Assembly: GCF_002099425.1 (NCBI RefSeq) | Contig: NW_018344259.1 | Coordinates: 679,501-743,500 of the forward strand | DNA length: 64,000 nt | Direction of reading: 5' to 3' | From: Phascolarctos cinereus | Taxonomy: Eukaryota > Chordata > Mammalia > Diprotodontia > Phascolarctidae | Program-made: the position numbers and the translations under genes | In this document: piece after piece, positions 21,401-31,979 of the stretch | Numbering within the stretch: position 1 is the first letter of the stretch | How the letters are laid out: each line of letters begins with the position of its first letter | The notes under the pieces: generated by a model | What the model saw: the letters and a program-made list of their open reading frames with translations, nothing else | Databases searched by the model: none | Told to the model about the DNA's origin: nothing

Positions 21401-24400
21401 ATTATTTATCCTATAAGAATGTTTTGTGATCCTTAATGTCCCTATTAAGATGTGATACCCAGAACTAACAAAATATTACAGTTGTGACCTGACCAACATA
21501 TCACAGTATGACCATATTCTCCCTCTTGTTCTGGACATTATAATTCTATTAAAAAACTGAAATTGCTTTTTGGAGGGGAAGGAAAGGATGTATTGGGGGG
21601 TGGGAAGGCCCAGAGGTGGAGGGGAACTGACAGCTACATCATGTTGCTGACTGATATTGAAATTACAGTAAACTAAAGTCCAAAGTCTTTTTCCTACAGC
21701 CAGTTTCTCCTATCCTGTATTTGTGAGGATCTGCTCCCCAGCCGTCACCTAGCTAGCTAAGCCCAAGCATGGGCCTTAATGAAAAAGCCTGTTGTTTGGG
21801 GACTCTTTACTATGTATGTTGGCTTCCCTGTGGGTAATAATAATGATAGAGTTTGGCAATTCCATTATGAGCTGTTCTAGGCTCATCGATGGGCTGTACT
21901 GATAAGCATAAACTTCAAAACAATTAGTTTTAACTATTTTAACACACCCCACCTCACCTCCCACCAGTATTTTATATGGCACACAATTTGGATAAAAATG
22001 TAGCAGACTTTTATGCAATCTGTTTTAGTAGATTTTCTTCTACAAACTTTGCGTAACTTTTAAAAGATAACTGAGCTTAGTTAAAGGGGAGAGAGAGAGA
22101 CATTAGGAAATGAATCTGATATAGAAAGTAATGACATCAATAATGAAATATTGGGTGGGGTAACCTAATCTAAGTTGAACAAATGGATTAATTAAACAGT
22201 AGTTTTCCAAAGTAACACGAAGTAATTTTAATTCAGCCATAAGCTCAAGGGGAAAAGTGTAAATAAGTGCTGCTTTAGATTAAAAAAATGGAAAAAAGTA
22301 TTTTGATATCCCAACCTACTGCAGATGAATAAATACATGAAAGGAGCAACTTGGCAAAATAAATTTGTCTCCTATGTTATCAAACCACTCTAAGGAACCT
22401 ACTATAAAAGAAAATCTAGAGTTTAACTTTGAAATCTCACTGGTGTGCTTGATGCCACAGACATCTGAAATATGTTTTGCTACAGCTAGAAAATGTCAAA
22501 ATGGTTTACGTTAAATAATACTTTGAACTAAAAAACACTGAAGAACCAATCATTTGCATCTCCCTCCTCAAGCTCTTTGAAACAACAAAACAAAAAAACC
22601 CGCAGAGTTGGTCCTATCTTCAAATGGGGGTAGGGGAAAGGCTGGTTCCTGTATCTTTATTAGAATTTGGGGGTCCATTTCGTTGCTTTGCCTTCTAAAG
22701 AGCTTGAATTACCAGCACCTGAGTAGCCTAAAACTAAAAAGCAGATAAATTTCATTTTCAATTCAGGACCCTGGCTTTTCTTTGTGGAAACTATCACAAC
22801 AGTCTAAAATTCAAAGAAGCACCTCTGAATGACACACCTCTGAAGATTATGTAAATGACTACAAAAAGAAGCCAATCTTTGTAAAAGGCACCTGGTAGTC
22901 ATTTCTCATGAAGCTTGTATAAAATTTAATAATCTTACAGGAACAAATGCATCTTAATATATCCACGCATATATAAAATGATCCATCGTCCTCTGCTAAA
23001 CTACCAGTGCATTTTGTTTTTAACTGCTCACAGGAAGGCAAGATCATGCCAGTTAAATTTGAAGAAAATTCTCTTATCTGGGTAGCTGCAGACCAGCCTG
23101 TTAAGGATAACAGCTTCCTGAGTCCTAAAATCTTAGAACTTTGTGAAGATCTTCCTATTTTCTGGCTTAAACCAACACATCCAAAAGGTAACATTTTAAT
23201 TTTCAGATGAACACTACTTAAAATTTCCTGGTTTTTATCTGGATCCTGTGAGTCACTCCACACTAAGCATTAAAAAACTGGGCCAATTAGAAAGATAAAT
23301 CAAGATGTACGGACAGACCTTAATAATTAGCAGGCTAGATAAAACAGCAAATAAAGACAACTGTAACTGAGCATTAATGGCAGGGAAATGAGAATGAAGG
23401 AAGATATAACTATATTCATTACCTATAATTTTCATTTAATAAGTTCATTTTTTCTTTACCTTTGCCTCTGAATCTTTGCTGTTTGTTCATTTTGACTTTG
23501 CTCTTCTGCCACTGAAGCATAAAATCATTGTTCATGCATAGAACTGTGGGAAAGCTCAAGATGCTGAAAGCATACGCAAAGACTCATCACACAATTCCAG
23601 CCTTAAGCACTGGTTTTCAAATCTTAGTTTAAAAAAATAAAAAAGAAAAGAAAGAGTCCAGTTAGGCAGGTCCAAAGCTGTAAGTAAATATCCATCAAAA
23701 GGTCTATACCTCTGGTATTACACTTGGTTCGTCTCTGCTCCTGGCAAAAGTATAGCAGTCTAATAATTTTGTTTCTTTGTTAAGTATACACACCATAATA
23801 GTATTATAGGGTCCAACACATCTACTTTGGGGGTAAGGAGCAGACCTGTCATTTTACCAGTGTGGGAAGTTCCTCCCAACTTCTCAGTAACTTAAGTCTT
23901 AGGGGAGTTGCCAGGGGGAACTGAGAGGTAAAGTGACTTACTTGCCCAATGGTTACAGTGTCAGAAGCAAGACTTAAATCTAGGTATTCCTAACTCAATG
24001 GCCAAACCTCTATTCTGCTATGCTGCATTTCAGACCTATATAAAACATGCTTCATTCCATCAATATACAAATAAACACAGTGAGGAACTTATTTCAGCAT
24101 CACTATTTTTTTAATTTAAAAGCCAACCCCAAAATTTATGATTTTATATACACATATATTCCATAGGCATATTTGTGTGTCCATCTATGCACATACACAC
24201 ACACATTTAAATATTAAAAGGAAACCAAAAAAAGGCAGTATGTTGCCATTTAGTGTTGGTCGAGATTCAAATTACAGTCACCAAATGTCTTAGAGAATGA
24301 TCTTCTTGAAAGGATCAAAAAGGGAGCAAAGCAAACATATGGACCTCATTAAGTCCCTAGTGACGAAAAAGTTGTCCCTATGCCTCATTAATCTCCGTTT

Positions 24401-27400
24401 TCACTCCCCAAGTACCTTTAAACAAGTAAAACCAAGCATGAGCTGGACCAGGTTTGGTATTTCAGGCCCAGGTGGGTTTGCAATGGGTGGTGCTGTCTAG
24501 TACCACTAATTTTATCTCAAAGTACTGTGATAGTAAAATATCGATACCCATGCGCTGGAATAATGAAATATATTTGAGGGGGCCCTTGGCATACAGCAGT
24601 GGTACTTAAAGTATGGTCCAAGGAATCCTGGGAGTCTGAGAGACCTTTTCAGGGGATCCACAAGGCCAAAACTATTTTCATAATAATATTAAGACATTTT
24701 GACTTCTAATATGATATACATCAATGAATATAACCCACGTATACAAAAACCTGGGGAGGCAACAATAATTTTTAAGAGTGTAAGAAGGTCACCAGACCAA
24801 AAAGTTTGAGAACTGCTGGCATAGAGAACAGTGCTGGACTTTCAGGAAGACCTGCTGTTTTAAGTCTTGTGTCTAAATCTACAGAATCAGGTAAAGACTA
24901 TAATTAAGATGATTAAGGTCTTTAGATGGAGGACCTATGATTTTTGGATTGTCAAAGACACAATATGGAGGCTGTAACAGTGTCGCTCTGAAGGTGCTTG
25001 ACTCCCTATGTAGAAAAAGGAGCAGAGCACTGGACTTGGGAGTTGGAAGAAATCCTGTCTCATATCCTAGTAATATAACCCTAGTCAAGACACTTAACGC
25101 GAGATGCAGTTTCTTTACTGTTAAGTGGGGATAACATCATCAGGAGAATCTACCTAATAACATTATTGCAACAACAATCCAATTCAATAAACTTGGTACC
25201 TACTGTGGGTTGACACACTGTGCTGGGTGCTGAAAATACAAAGACAAATATAGGGGATGAGGTGTTGAAAGAGAGGGCAGTGTTAAGGACACTCTGAAGG
25301 TTAAGCCCTTAACTGAGAGGAGGCACTCAATAGAAAGATAGAAATTTGGAGTAAAGGTGGATTTAGAGAGAAAGGGAATTCTCTTTTGGACAAGATGATT
25401 GAAATATATAAAAGACATCAAACTAGACTATCTAGCAGGCAGTTAACAATTCAGACATTTAAGAATTGGAGTTGAGGAGAGAAACTGTAGCTGCAGATAA
25501 AGAATTTTGGGGTCACCTGAACCCATGGAGATCAATAAGAAGCAATAAAGAGAGAAAATGGCTCAGGACGGCCATTGGGGAGTGGTATCCACAATAAGGA
25601 AGGAGATGGTTACCAAGCAAAAGATATTGAGGACCAAAACCACAGAATCAGTTAGAAGAAGATCATCTTTAAGTCAAAGGCCATCTAATCCAACCTGTAC
25701 CTGTTGCCCCTTCAACAAAACCAACAAACTTTGGAACGAGAAGTTTGAAAAGAGCAATGGGAGTTGAAGTCAGATTGCAAAGGGTTGAGAAGCAAGTGGG
25801 GAGTAAAGATATCAAGTGGAAGCGTCAGGGAGTAAGCTGGAAAGGGAGAAAAGAGAAGAGAGGGAAGAAGGGAAAATAAGGGGAAGAAGGGAGAGAACAA
25901 AACAATATGAACAATGGAAAAATTCTAGAAACGAAAAGGGATATAATTGGGGACACATTTGGGCAGAAGGGGAGGACAAAGATAAAAGAGTGGATGAAGA
26001 TGTAAGAAAGATTTTAAAGTGTGGATGACAGATAAAGGAGCTCCCAAAGGACCTCGACTCTGAGTAAAATGGAAATGAGGACATCTTCTGAAGGGGATGG
26101 TGGTGAGGGTAGCATTGAAGGCCACAGATATTTGGAACCCCTGCTGAGAGGACCAGGTTAAAAAACGTAACTTCTGGCTCTAAATCTATAATTGGGGCAC
26201 TTCAGTGAGGGCCTAATTGAGACTGGGTCCACTGTAAATTCATGTTATCTAATCAAGAGTGTGCTGTGATTTCCCCTTCCAATCAGAAATTTAGAAATAG
26301 GATAAGCAGATGAAAGATCAGGAAAGTACAAGGTGGGAATAATCCAGAGCTGAGGATGGGTAGAGTGTAAGTGGTAGGAAAAAGGGCCAAGAAAGTCAAG
26401 GGTGGAGTTGAATTGGTTAAATATGGGATCCAGACAGTGAAGAGTGGAAAGTGAGGTCAGATCAATGGATTAGGAGAGCAGGGAGAGTTGGAGGGTACAG
26501 AAGTTGAGCTGAAGATAATGCATATAAAAGAACTTTTTGAACTTTCAAGTGATATATATTTACGTATGTGTCAGCTATTATCATATTTATTAATAATAAT
26601 ATTCCAATAAATCTCTGAAGTTTAGGAGTACACACTTCCTCATTGCTACATTTTCTAGCTCAAAATGTCTGGGTAACAGAGACTTAATTAATAGGGGGCT
26701 CAACAAACTCATCACCGGCCATACACAGTCTTAGTGGGAATGGACTATAGCTTAAAAACTGCTTTAGCATGTCTGAGCTGTTAAGATTTCAAATTTTGTG
26801 GCATCTGTACGCTCAGTATCCACATGTCATTCTATAACACCAAAGAACAATTATGTTGCAAGGGAAGAAAATGCTGGCCTAGAAGCTGAGAGAGGTGTTC
26901 TCATTTCAGATGGCCAAGCACTCGCCTTGGACAAGTCACTGAAATTCTTGGACTCTGTTTTCTCATGCTTAAAATGAGAATAATAGTTACTGTCTCTTTC
27001 AATGGGCTGAGATGTTTTTAAATTGAATTGAGTTTGGTGAGATGTGAAAGTACCTTTCAAACAATAAAGTTCTATACAAATGTTTAAGATACACGACCAA
27101 ACTTTGACTACCCTTGGTGTTTACTATCCTAGATTCTAGGATGACTATCCATTAACTTTGAAAATTCTCCTCATATCCGTATTAGGTGGTAACTAATTTT
27201 GTCTGTTTTAATGCTCACTTAGGTTATTCCATGAACTACTAATCCACTTTCCTTTTCTCTAGGGTTTAGCAGGTGGCCAGAGTACACCAATGTTAATCTT
27301 CATTTTAATATTTTTAAATTCACCTTTAATTACAATGAATAATTACAACAAGTGCCTTGATGCTTAAAATTAACTTCTTATGGAAGGAGTGCTATCATTC

Positions 27401-29042
27401 ATTAACATCCTTTTTAAAAACTATATTGATGATATTCACCATCAAACATACTAGGGAACTGACATTCTCTCGGAAGGATAAAATTTTTAAAAGTTTTTAA
27501 AAACACAATCAATTAAATGCAATTTTCATAATCATCAAAGAAGAGACAAGTTTTTCAAATACCTACCTAAACTGTGGCCTGTGGCCTTCTGCTTCATTTT
27601 CATGTAGAAGCAGGAAGATTTGAACTTTTGTTTTTAACTAAGGAAATAAAGTAATGTCTCTTTTCCCAGAAAACCAAAGAGAACGAAGAGAAATCCTGAG
27701 AAAAATTCGTCAGCCTACTACAAGAAGACCAAATACTGGGCCACAGGGTAATCCAGGCCCTGGAAGTCCAGTTAATGAAACAAGGCCCAGTATTCAGGAG
27801 GATACAGAACCCTTCAATCCAGATAATCCTTACCATGTGAGTAGTTATGTTCAGATCAATACAGCACTTAAAATGTTTTAGAATATGTATTTTGAAACAA
27901 ACATTTAACACTCAGTAGTAACTTTTTTTCTTATTTAGTAATAACTTTTAAAATACAAGCCTGTGAGAATTAAGACACCCCACCCTCAATCCCCTACCCC
28001 CACCCCCATGCAAGCCTTGCCCAAGTATAGTAAAATCTTGATAGACCCAATTGGAATTTTCAATTAACCTACATTGTTTTTCTACATAGCACTTAAGAGG
28101 GAAAGAGACAAATCTAAGAATCCAAATGTTTCAGATTTTGTTTTAGAAACCAAACACACTGAGGGCCAGAACGTCTGGCCCATCTTTTCCACCAAAGCAC
28201 TTTCTCTAGCTGATTTTCTAGTATTCCGAAGCCTACAGTTAGTTACATTTCAGATCTTGAATTTGGATTCATTTGCACAGCATTTTTTCCTCAGTGACTT
28301 GAGGTTCAAGGAGTATTTTTTATCCCCAATGATGAAACGAAGGCAGGAGGAAGATTACATCATTTCTCTAGGATCCCTGAGAGTTACACCCTGAATTATT
28401 ATAATTAGCTCCCCCTCTTCCACCATTAGATCACTGGGTTCCAAACTGTGCCACCTAGAGATTTAGAACAATCCCAACAAGAAATCACTAGGTGTCCCAC
28501 AGAAATTAAATTGGCAGTGGTAGATTCTTTTTTTGCTCTGTGTCTGTATGCTTAATGATGCCTAATAACCACATCTCTGTACTGTAGGAAACTGCAATGT
28601 AGCACTTTCCCTTTTCAATGGCAGTTTTGGTAGGTGGCAATTCCATGAAATCAGAAGGAATTTTATATAACTTTCAAGCTTTTAAAAAATATTAAAGACT
28701 CTTCACATTAGCCTATCCTGAATTCTTGTAGCAATGAAAAATTCAGGATCTAATTCTGAAACCATGTACACAAAGTGAACTTTACATCCTAAAGAAAATA
28801 CAAATAATTCTTTTCTCTTACAGCAACTAGAAGAAGGTGAAGGCATGACATTTGACCCCAAATTAGATCATGAAGGCATCTGCTGTATTGAATGCCGGCG
28901 GAGTTACACTCACTGCCAAAGGATCTGTGAGCCTCTTGGTGGATACTATCCCTGGCCTTATAACTACCAAGGCTGTCGCTCAGCTTGCAGAGTGGTCATG
29001 CCTTGTAGTTGGTGGGTGGCCCGTATCTTGGGTATGGTGTGA
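12426..29042 (+). CDS. CNMD: Chondromodulin-1 (CNMD/LECT1), complete, 7 coding exons
   Basis: Joining 12426-12497, 12962-13102, 18240-18380, 20837-20950, 23034-23187, 27670-27836 and 28824-29042 gives 335 residues, against 334 in human. All introns are GT-AG. This is a type II membrane glycoprotein of cartilage: a furin-type protease releases the C-terminal part into the matrix, where it promotes chondrocyte growth and blocks angiogenesis. Visible parts are a cytoplasmic tail 1-42, membrane segment about 43-65, BRICHOS domain about 105-200 with its cysteine pair C131 and C193, processing site RERR at 211-214, N-glycosylation site NET at 243, and a mature peptide 215-335 with eight cysteines (283, 284, 287, 294, 298, 314, 318, 324) ending WWVARILGMV. 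No stop, frameshift or missing key residue is seen. SUGT1 converges from downstream. Tenomodulin is the only close paralogue; the N-terminal SDKVPIAL and the C-terminal domain fit CNMD. Confidence 0.97.
12865..13295. promoter_or_regulatory. CpG-island-like region over CNMD exon 2
   Basis: About thirty CpG dinucleotides in some 430 bases by eye, in a genome where CpG is otherwise scarce. It spans the end of intron 1, exon 2 and the start of intron 2. It may mark an unmethylated promoter-proximal region. Confidence 0.55.
12962..13102 (+). CDS. CNMD: CNMD exon 2 (residues 25-71), membrane anchor
   Basis: Encodes AYTAVAVRPSSPGRLLK then the hydrophobic signal-anchor (IGAVVLISGALLLLFGAIG and AFYFW), with positive residues on the N-terminal side as expected for type II topology. 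Acceptor TTCCGCAG; donor GTGAGT; both phases 0. Intron 1 is only 464 bases. Confidence 0.95.
13385..13575 (+). mobile_element. CORE-SINE with CR1/L3-like tail (THER1/MIR3 type)
   Basis: TTCCTCATCTGTAAAATGAT is followed by GGTTGGACCACATC and TAGCTCTGAAGGATTGTGAT, the tail of the THER1/MIR3 type. It lies in CNMD intron 2. Confidence 0.7.
13576..15010. other. CNMD intron 2, unique part
   Basis: No repeat or coding sequence recognised; AT-rich with a pyrimidine-rich stretch near 14,100-14,205. Confidence 0.5.
15012..15700 (+). mobile_element. Sense L2 LINE 3' end in CNMD intron 2
   Basis: Runs from the decayed ORF end through GCCTGGAATGCTCTCCACC (15,393) and AAGACTCAGCTCAGG (about 15,443) to TACCTGGCACATAGTAGGCA. 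A nearly contiguous 3' L2 copy. Confidence 0.85.
15780..17015. other. CNMD intron 2, nothing recognised
   Basis: No coding, RNA gene or clear repeat seen. Confidence 0.45.
17025..17184. mobile_element. hAT-type non-autonomous DNA transposon
   Basis: Imperfect terminal inverted repeats: left CAGGGGATCTTAACCT, right reversed CAAGGGCTCTTGACCT, 13 of 16 matching. The interior (AAATACATGGGATTACAAATG) is typical of this common mammalian MITE type. Candidate 8-base duplications (GACTAAAA / CATTAAAG) match at only 5 of 8. Confidence 0.6.
17215..17525. mobile_element. L2 3' tail (+) followed by antisense MIR (-)
   Basis: CTTAAGGGCAAGGAGTGTTTC and CACATAACAGGCACTTAATA are the L2 3' end. AAGTGATTTGCCCAAGGTCAC and GGCAGAGCTGGGATTCAATCC mark a reversed MIR. 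Confidence 0.7.
17540..18239. other. CNMD intron 2, 3' end
   Basis: A short (ATTA)n run near 17,544-17,562 and two similar copies of AACAAGCTCTA near 17,800-17,860; otherwise unremarkable. Confidence 0.4.
18240..18380 (+). CDS. CNMD: CNMD exon 3 (residues 72-118), start of BRICHOS region
   Basis: Encodes IYNVHYTMSINGKIQEGSME through EVSDFQN, the extracellular linker and first strands of the BRICHOS domain. Acceptor ATTCCAG, donor GTGAGT, both phase 0. The matching stretch in human differs at only a few positions. Confidence 0.95.
18935..19052. repeat. Long purine-rich tract
   Basis: Nearly unbroken G/A sequence (GGGAGG, GGAAAGGGAAAGGG) on the + strand in CNMD intron 3. Possible triplex-forming mirror-like DNA. 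Confidence 0.8.
19600..19990. mobile_element. Antisense MIR then L2 3' tail
   Basis: AATAAACTGAGGCCTATGG and GACTTGCCGAGATTATGG are MIR on the - strand. TCCTTAAGGGCAGGAACCAT and CTAGCATTTGGCACAAGG are a sense L2 3' end. Confidence 0.6.
20600..20775 (-). mobile_element. Antisense L2 fragment
   Basis: GGTTCTGGGAAGGCTTCATG and TTCCAAGAGGCAGAGG match the reversed L2 3' region seen more fully at 47,230. Confidence 0.5.
20837..20950 (+). CDS. CNMD: CNMD exon 4 (residues 119-156), BRICHOS core
   Basis: Encodes GITGIRFAGGEKCYIKVQVK then AHIPQVDATTKQSISSEL; C131 is the first BRICHOS cysteine. The acceptor is preceded by a (TTG)5 run instead of an ordinary pyrimidine tract (TTGTTGTTAG|GGC). Donor GTAAGT. 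Confidence 0.95.
21290..21560 (-). mobile_element. Antisense L3/CR1 LINE
   Basis: TTTTCTGGGAAAAATCTTCTC, TGATACCCAGAACTAAC, GTGACCTGACCAACATATC and CTCTTGTTCTGGACATTA follow the reversed CR1/L3 order. In CNMD intron 4. Confidence 0.65.
21600..23033. other. CNMD intron 4, remainder
   Basis: No repeat or coding sequence recognised before exon 5, apart from a short AAAACAAAACAAAAA stretch near 22,590. Confidence 0.45.
23034..23187 (+). CDS. CNMD: CNMD exon 5 (residues 157-207), end of BRICHOS
   Basis: Encodes EGKIMPVKFEENSLIWVAAD through WLKPTHPK; C193 (in LELC) is the second BRICHOS cysteine. Acceptor CTCACAG, donor GTAACA. It ends after the first base of codon 208, which matches the phase of exon 6. 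Confidence 0.95.
23845..24025 (-). mobile_element. Antisense MIR, decayed
   Basis: GAGAGGTAAAGTGACTTACTT, TTGCCCAATGGTTACA and AGACTTAAATCTAGGTATTCC follow the MIR core order in reverse. Confidence 0.55.
24597..24818. mobile_element. hAT-Charlie-type MITE with 8-base target duplication
   Basis: Terminal inverted repeats CAGTGGTACTTAAAG and reversed CAGCAGTTCTCAAAC. Interior phrases AAAACTATTTTCATAATAAT and CAATAATTTTTAAGAGTGT are typical of the family. The flanks GCATACAG (24,589-24,596) and GCATAGAG (24,819-24,826) match 7 of 8, as expected of an old hAT duplication. Confidence 0.85.
24990..25150 (+). mobile_element. MIR-type SINE
   Basis: GAGCACTGGACTTGGGAGTTG, TAACCCTAGTCAAGACACTTAA and GTGGGGATAACATCATCAG keep the MIR order. 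Confidence 0.65.
25200..26165 (-). mobile_element. Antisense L2 LINE, decayed
   Basis: Reversed L2 features: CACTGTGCTGGGTGCTG, AAGGGAATTC, CAGGCAGTTAACAATTCAGA and later GTCAGATTGCAAAGGGTTGA (about 25,769). Strongly purine-rich on the + strand. In CNMD intron 5. Confidence 0.6.
26880..27060 (+). mobile_element. Decayed MIR
   Basis: CCTTGGACAAGTCACTGAAATT, TTTTCTCATGCTTAAAATGAG and GAAAGTACCTTTCAAACA fit a sense MIR. Confidence 0.6.
27062..27669. other. CNMD intron 5, 3' end
   Basis: AT-rich, no recognised feature other than the exon 6 acceptor TTTTCCCAG. Confidence 0.45.
27670..27836 (+). CDS. CNMD: CNMD exon 6 (residues 208-263), furin site and linker
   Basis: Completes codon 208 and encodes ENQRERREILRKIRQPTTRR onwards. 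RERR (211-214) is the processing site that releases the mature matrix peptide. The linker is rich in P, G and N and carries the N-glycosylation site N243 (NET). Donor GTGAGT, phase 0. This is the least conserved exon relative to human, but length and the two functional sites are kept. Confidence 0.95.
28824..29042 (+). CDS. CNMD: CNMD exon 7 (residues 264-335), cysteine-rich C-terminal domain
   Basis: Encodes QLEEGEGMTFDPKLDHEGIC onwards with eight cysteines expected to form four disulfides, the YYPWPYNYQGC core and the hydrophobic end ILGMV, followed by TGA at 29,040-29,042. This domain carries the anti-angiogenic activity known for the family. Acceptor CTCTTACAG. Confidence 0.97.
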   Translation, partial: QLEEGEGMTFDPKLDHEGICCIECRRSYTHCQRICEPLGGYYPWPYNYQGCRSACRVVMPCSWWVARILGMV

Positions 29043-29490
29043 GGTGGTTTCCTATCTTAGGTACAATAACTAAGGCAAGAAAAAAATTGGAAATGATGAG
29101 ACTACAGCTAAAGAAGTATGGAGATTCTTGGAGTTGAGGACACTTAAGTATATAGTCATGTGTCATCAGTAGTTCATTCTAGATGCCTTTATTACTCTCT
29201 ACTGCTTTAAACTTCCAACGATGCAAAATATATTTTCTCTCAGTATGGGAAAAATCCACCAAAAGGGCAATATTACACCAGAAACACACATTAATCTCCT
29301 CCTTTTTTGCTGTGGAATTTGGTTTGTCAATAGTACCATTTGTTTCTAAATATCACCATCCCTCTGCTCTGAGTTACATGTGAAAAGTTATGTCCAGTTA
29401 GTCCAAAACTCAACTTCTACATTTGGAAGTACCTTTTATACCAAGTGACTGAGGAAAATAAATCACAGGTCAAGTTGTCCCCTGTTATTA
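29043..29490 (+). other. CNMD: Probable CNMD 3'UTR
   Basis: Sequence between the stop codon and the first AATAAA at 29,457-29,462. The cleavage site is not determinable by eye. Confidence 0.5.
29457..29462 (+). terminator. CNMD: Candidate CNMD polyadenylation signal
   Basis: AATAAA about 415 bases after the stop. A second AATAAA lies at 29,875-29,880 and would give a longer 3'UTR. Confidence 0.5.
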
Positions 29491-29499
29491 TTCATACTA

Positions 29500-31330
29500 A
29501 GTTCCAAGATCATTTTGTTTAAGACAGTCATAGCTCATCCAATTCTAGCAAATATGCTCCAGAGGCTACAAAAATGTAAGTTAGATAACAACCAAAAGAA
29601 GTTGAAAGAATAAGCTGCAGAATGGAATGTGCTAACATAAATGCTATCTATACATCTCAAAGTGGTGGCAACATGGGAAGTTCCTTTTCCATATAGTATG
29701 GTACACAATGCCATAATCCTTCAACATCATCAGCTCCAGGAAACTATCTTTAGGATGAACGTGGTCAAATTTAACCAAAGCCAAACATTCCCGAGGGTGC
29801 AGAGGGAAGGCAGAGAGAACTTTATTATCAAAATTTAGAAAAGCAGATAATCACAGCTTTTTCAACCTGCTTTCAATAAAGGGTCACAGGAATAAAGGAG
29901 GATGGTGATTTCTACCTTTGTAGTACAAATCAGGCTGTCCAATTATTAATAAATCCTTCTCTTGGTAATGGGGCTGATGCTGTTACTTAGAAGATATGGC
30001 CTAAGAAGAATAACAAATATCTTTTGAAATTAAAATATTTCTCTAACGAGAGCATGAAGAAATTTTCCATTTTTTGACATTTAAGTTCTGAGTGCCACAA
30101 TTTTAGAGAGCCATAAAAACACTTTTCTAAAGAAAAAATTATAAGTTGCTTTCGGGAAGATTTATAAATATGAGCTGAGGAAGTGGAAAGGAAGATCATC
30201 ATGCTCCTGAAACATAATAATTTTGAATGTACCATACTTATGTGCTGATGTGATAATTCTTATTTTTAATAAATTACACACTGCTGCCAATGAAAGTATA
30301 TAAAAATGTTAAAAGATATTTACAGCCTTTTCTTTCTAACTTGATTACTGGGTCCTTGTTCACACACTTGCATTCAGTGACATGGGACATGAAACACTGC
30401 AGCAAGAACCAAGAAGGAGCAACAGCTTAAAGCAGAAATAGAATCTGTACAGTCAGCATATTCTCAGGCAACAGAGAATCTTTAAGGATGTTAATGGACA
30501 ACTAAAAATGGTTGTCATTCTATTGCAGAAGACATTCTCAAATGATATACTTTGTCATAAACTTCATCAACTGATAGAAACATAGGATGGAACATTCTAG
30601 GGGGTTGAAAAATCGTTAAATACAAACTAAAGGAACACCATCGGTGTTAGAAAACAAACTACGTATCTGGGAGTATTAGGAGAGAAAGTGGTGGAGGAGA
30701 GCTGGGACTGGGTTCAAGGCAGGAAAGATAGAGGAAGGTAATCTACCTGTGTTGAGGGGAATGAGGTTCAGGGAAAGGCAGGCTTTTGCCAGGACAGGAT
30801 GAGATCCTGGGAGGGCCTAGAAAGAATATGTGGTAAAGGGAAAGGAATTCCTGCAGCTCAGGAATTACTAGGATAGCAGTAGGTTATTCTGAATGAGATT
30901 ACGTTACTAATGAAACTCACTGTGGTAAACTGTTATTAGTCAATTATCTTAATTGACTGTTTAAGAGTCTTCTGTAGACTAGGTGAGAACAGGAAGATAG
31001 AGAACACGGACAGAAGTGACAGACTGCCACTGTTACCAAGGTGAATAGAAAGAAGTACAAAAAGAGAAGGCTGTGGACATAAGACTAACTTCAAAATATT
31101 TACAGCTTTGCCTAAGAGGGACCGTTTCTCTTTACTTAGGATAGAAAAAGGGAAAGCCTAGCATAAGACACTTATAATGGCACTACAAACACAGACATTC
31201 TTTTGTTTTTTTAGCTGATAAATTCTGAGAAATCAGTTAATCAGCGTATACAGAAATTACTATTAGATGAGATGCATTTTGTTGTGACATCTGCATTAGA
31301 ATGATAGACTCTTAAGCTTAGAGATCACCT
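29500..31330. other. Intergenic flank of CNMD, nothing recognised
   Basis: AT-rich and apparently unique; no coding, RNA gene or clear repeat. Confidence 0.45.
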
Positions 31331-31384
31331 ACCTAGTCCAACTTCCCTCCCATGGCATTTCTGATGAGATGTCATGAGATACTT

Positions 31385-31975
31385 ATCACCTCTCATCTGC
31401 CTATTGCAAGTTTCCTAATCGGTTTCTCTGCCTCCACTCTACTCCCCCTTCACTCAGCTACCAAACTGATATTCCCCAAAAGCAAGTCAGTACCCTTCTC
31501 ATAAACCTATTACCTCTATGATCTAAAGTCCTTTATCACCCAATTGCCTTTCTAGGCTTATCATTATACCCACCCCACCCCCAATACAGTCTATGAGAGT
31601 CAAACTGGCCTTCTTGCTGTTCTTCACACTTAGCATCCCCCTTTCTGTTTCTGTGCTTCTGCACAGGCTGTCCCCCACACTGGAACAGATTCCCTGCTCT
31701 CCTCTGTCTCAGAATCCTGGGTGGACACAAAGCTTGTCTTATAGACCCCATCTCCTACATCAGGCCTTTTCTAATTCCTCTTTTTCCTCTAATTCCTTTG
31801 CTAAGTTCCTCTCCCGTGAAATTGCTTCGTATCTATTTGGAATATGCTTATATATGTACATTCTGCCCCCCAACAAAAGCTCTTTTAGGCCTTTTCTTTT
31901 TGTCTTTGTTACTAGTGCCTAACAAGTTGTTGGTGCATAACAAGTGCTTAATAAATGTCTACTGATTGATTTAGC
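31385..31975 (+). mobile_element. Sense L2 LINE 3' end
   Basis: TAATCGGTTTCTCTGCCTCC, TGGACACAAAGC, AGTGCCTAACAAGTTGTTGG and AAGTGCTTAATAAATGTCTA are a near-contiguous L2 3' end. Confidence 0.75.
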
Positions 31976-31979
31976 TAAT

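Noticed and set aside
28074-28394. A 106-codon + strand frame in CNMD intron 6
   Set aside because: No family features and it lies between two proven exons; treated as chance.
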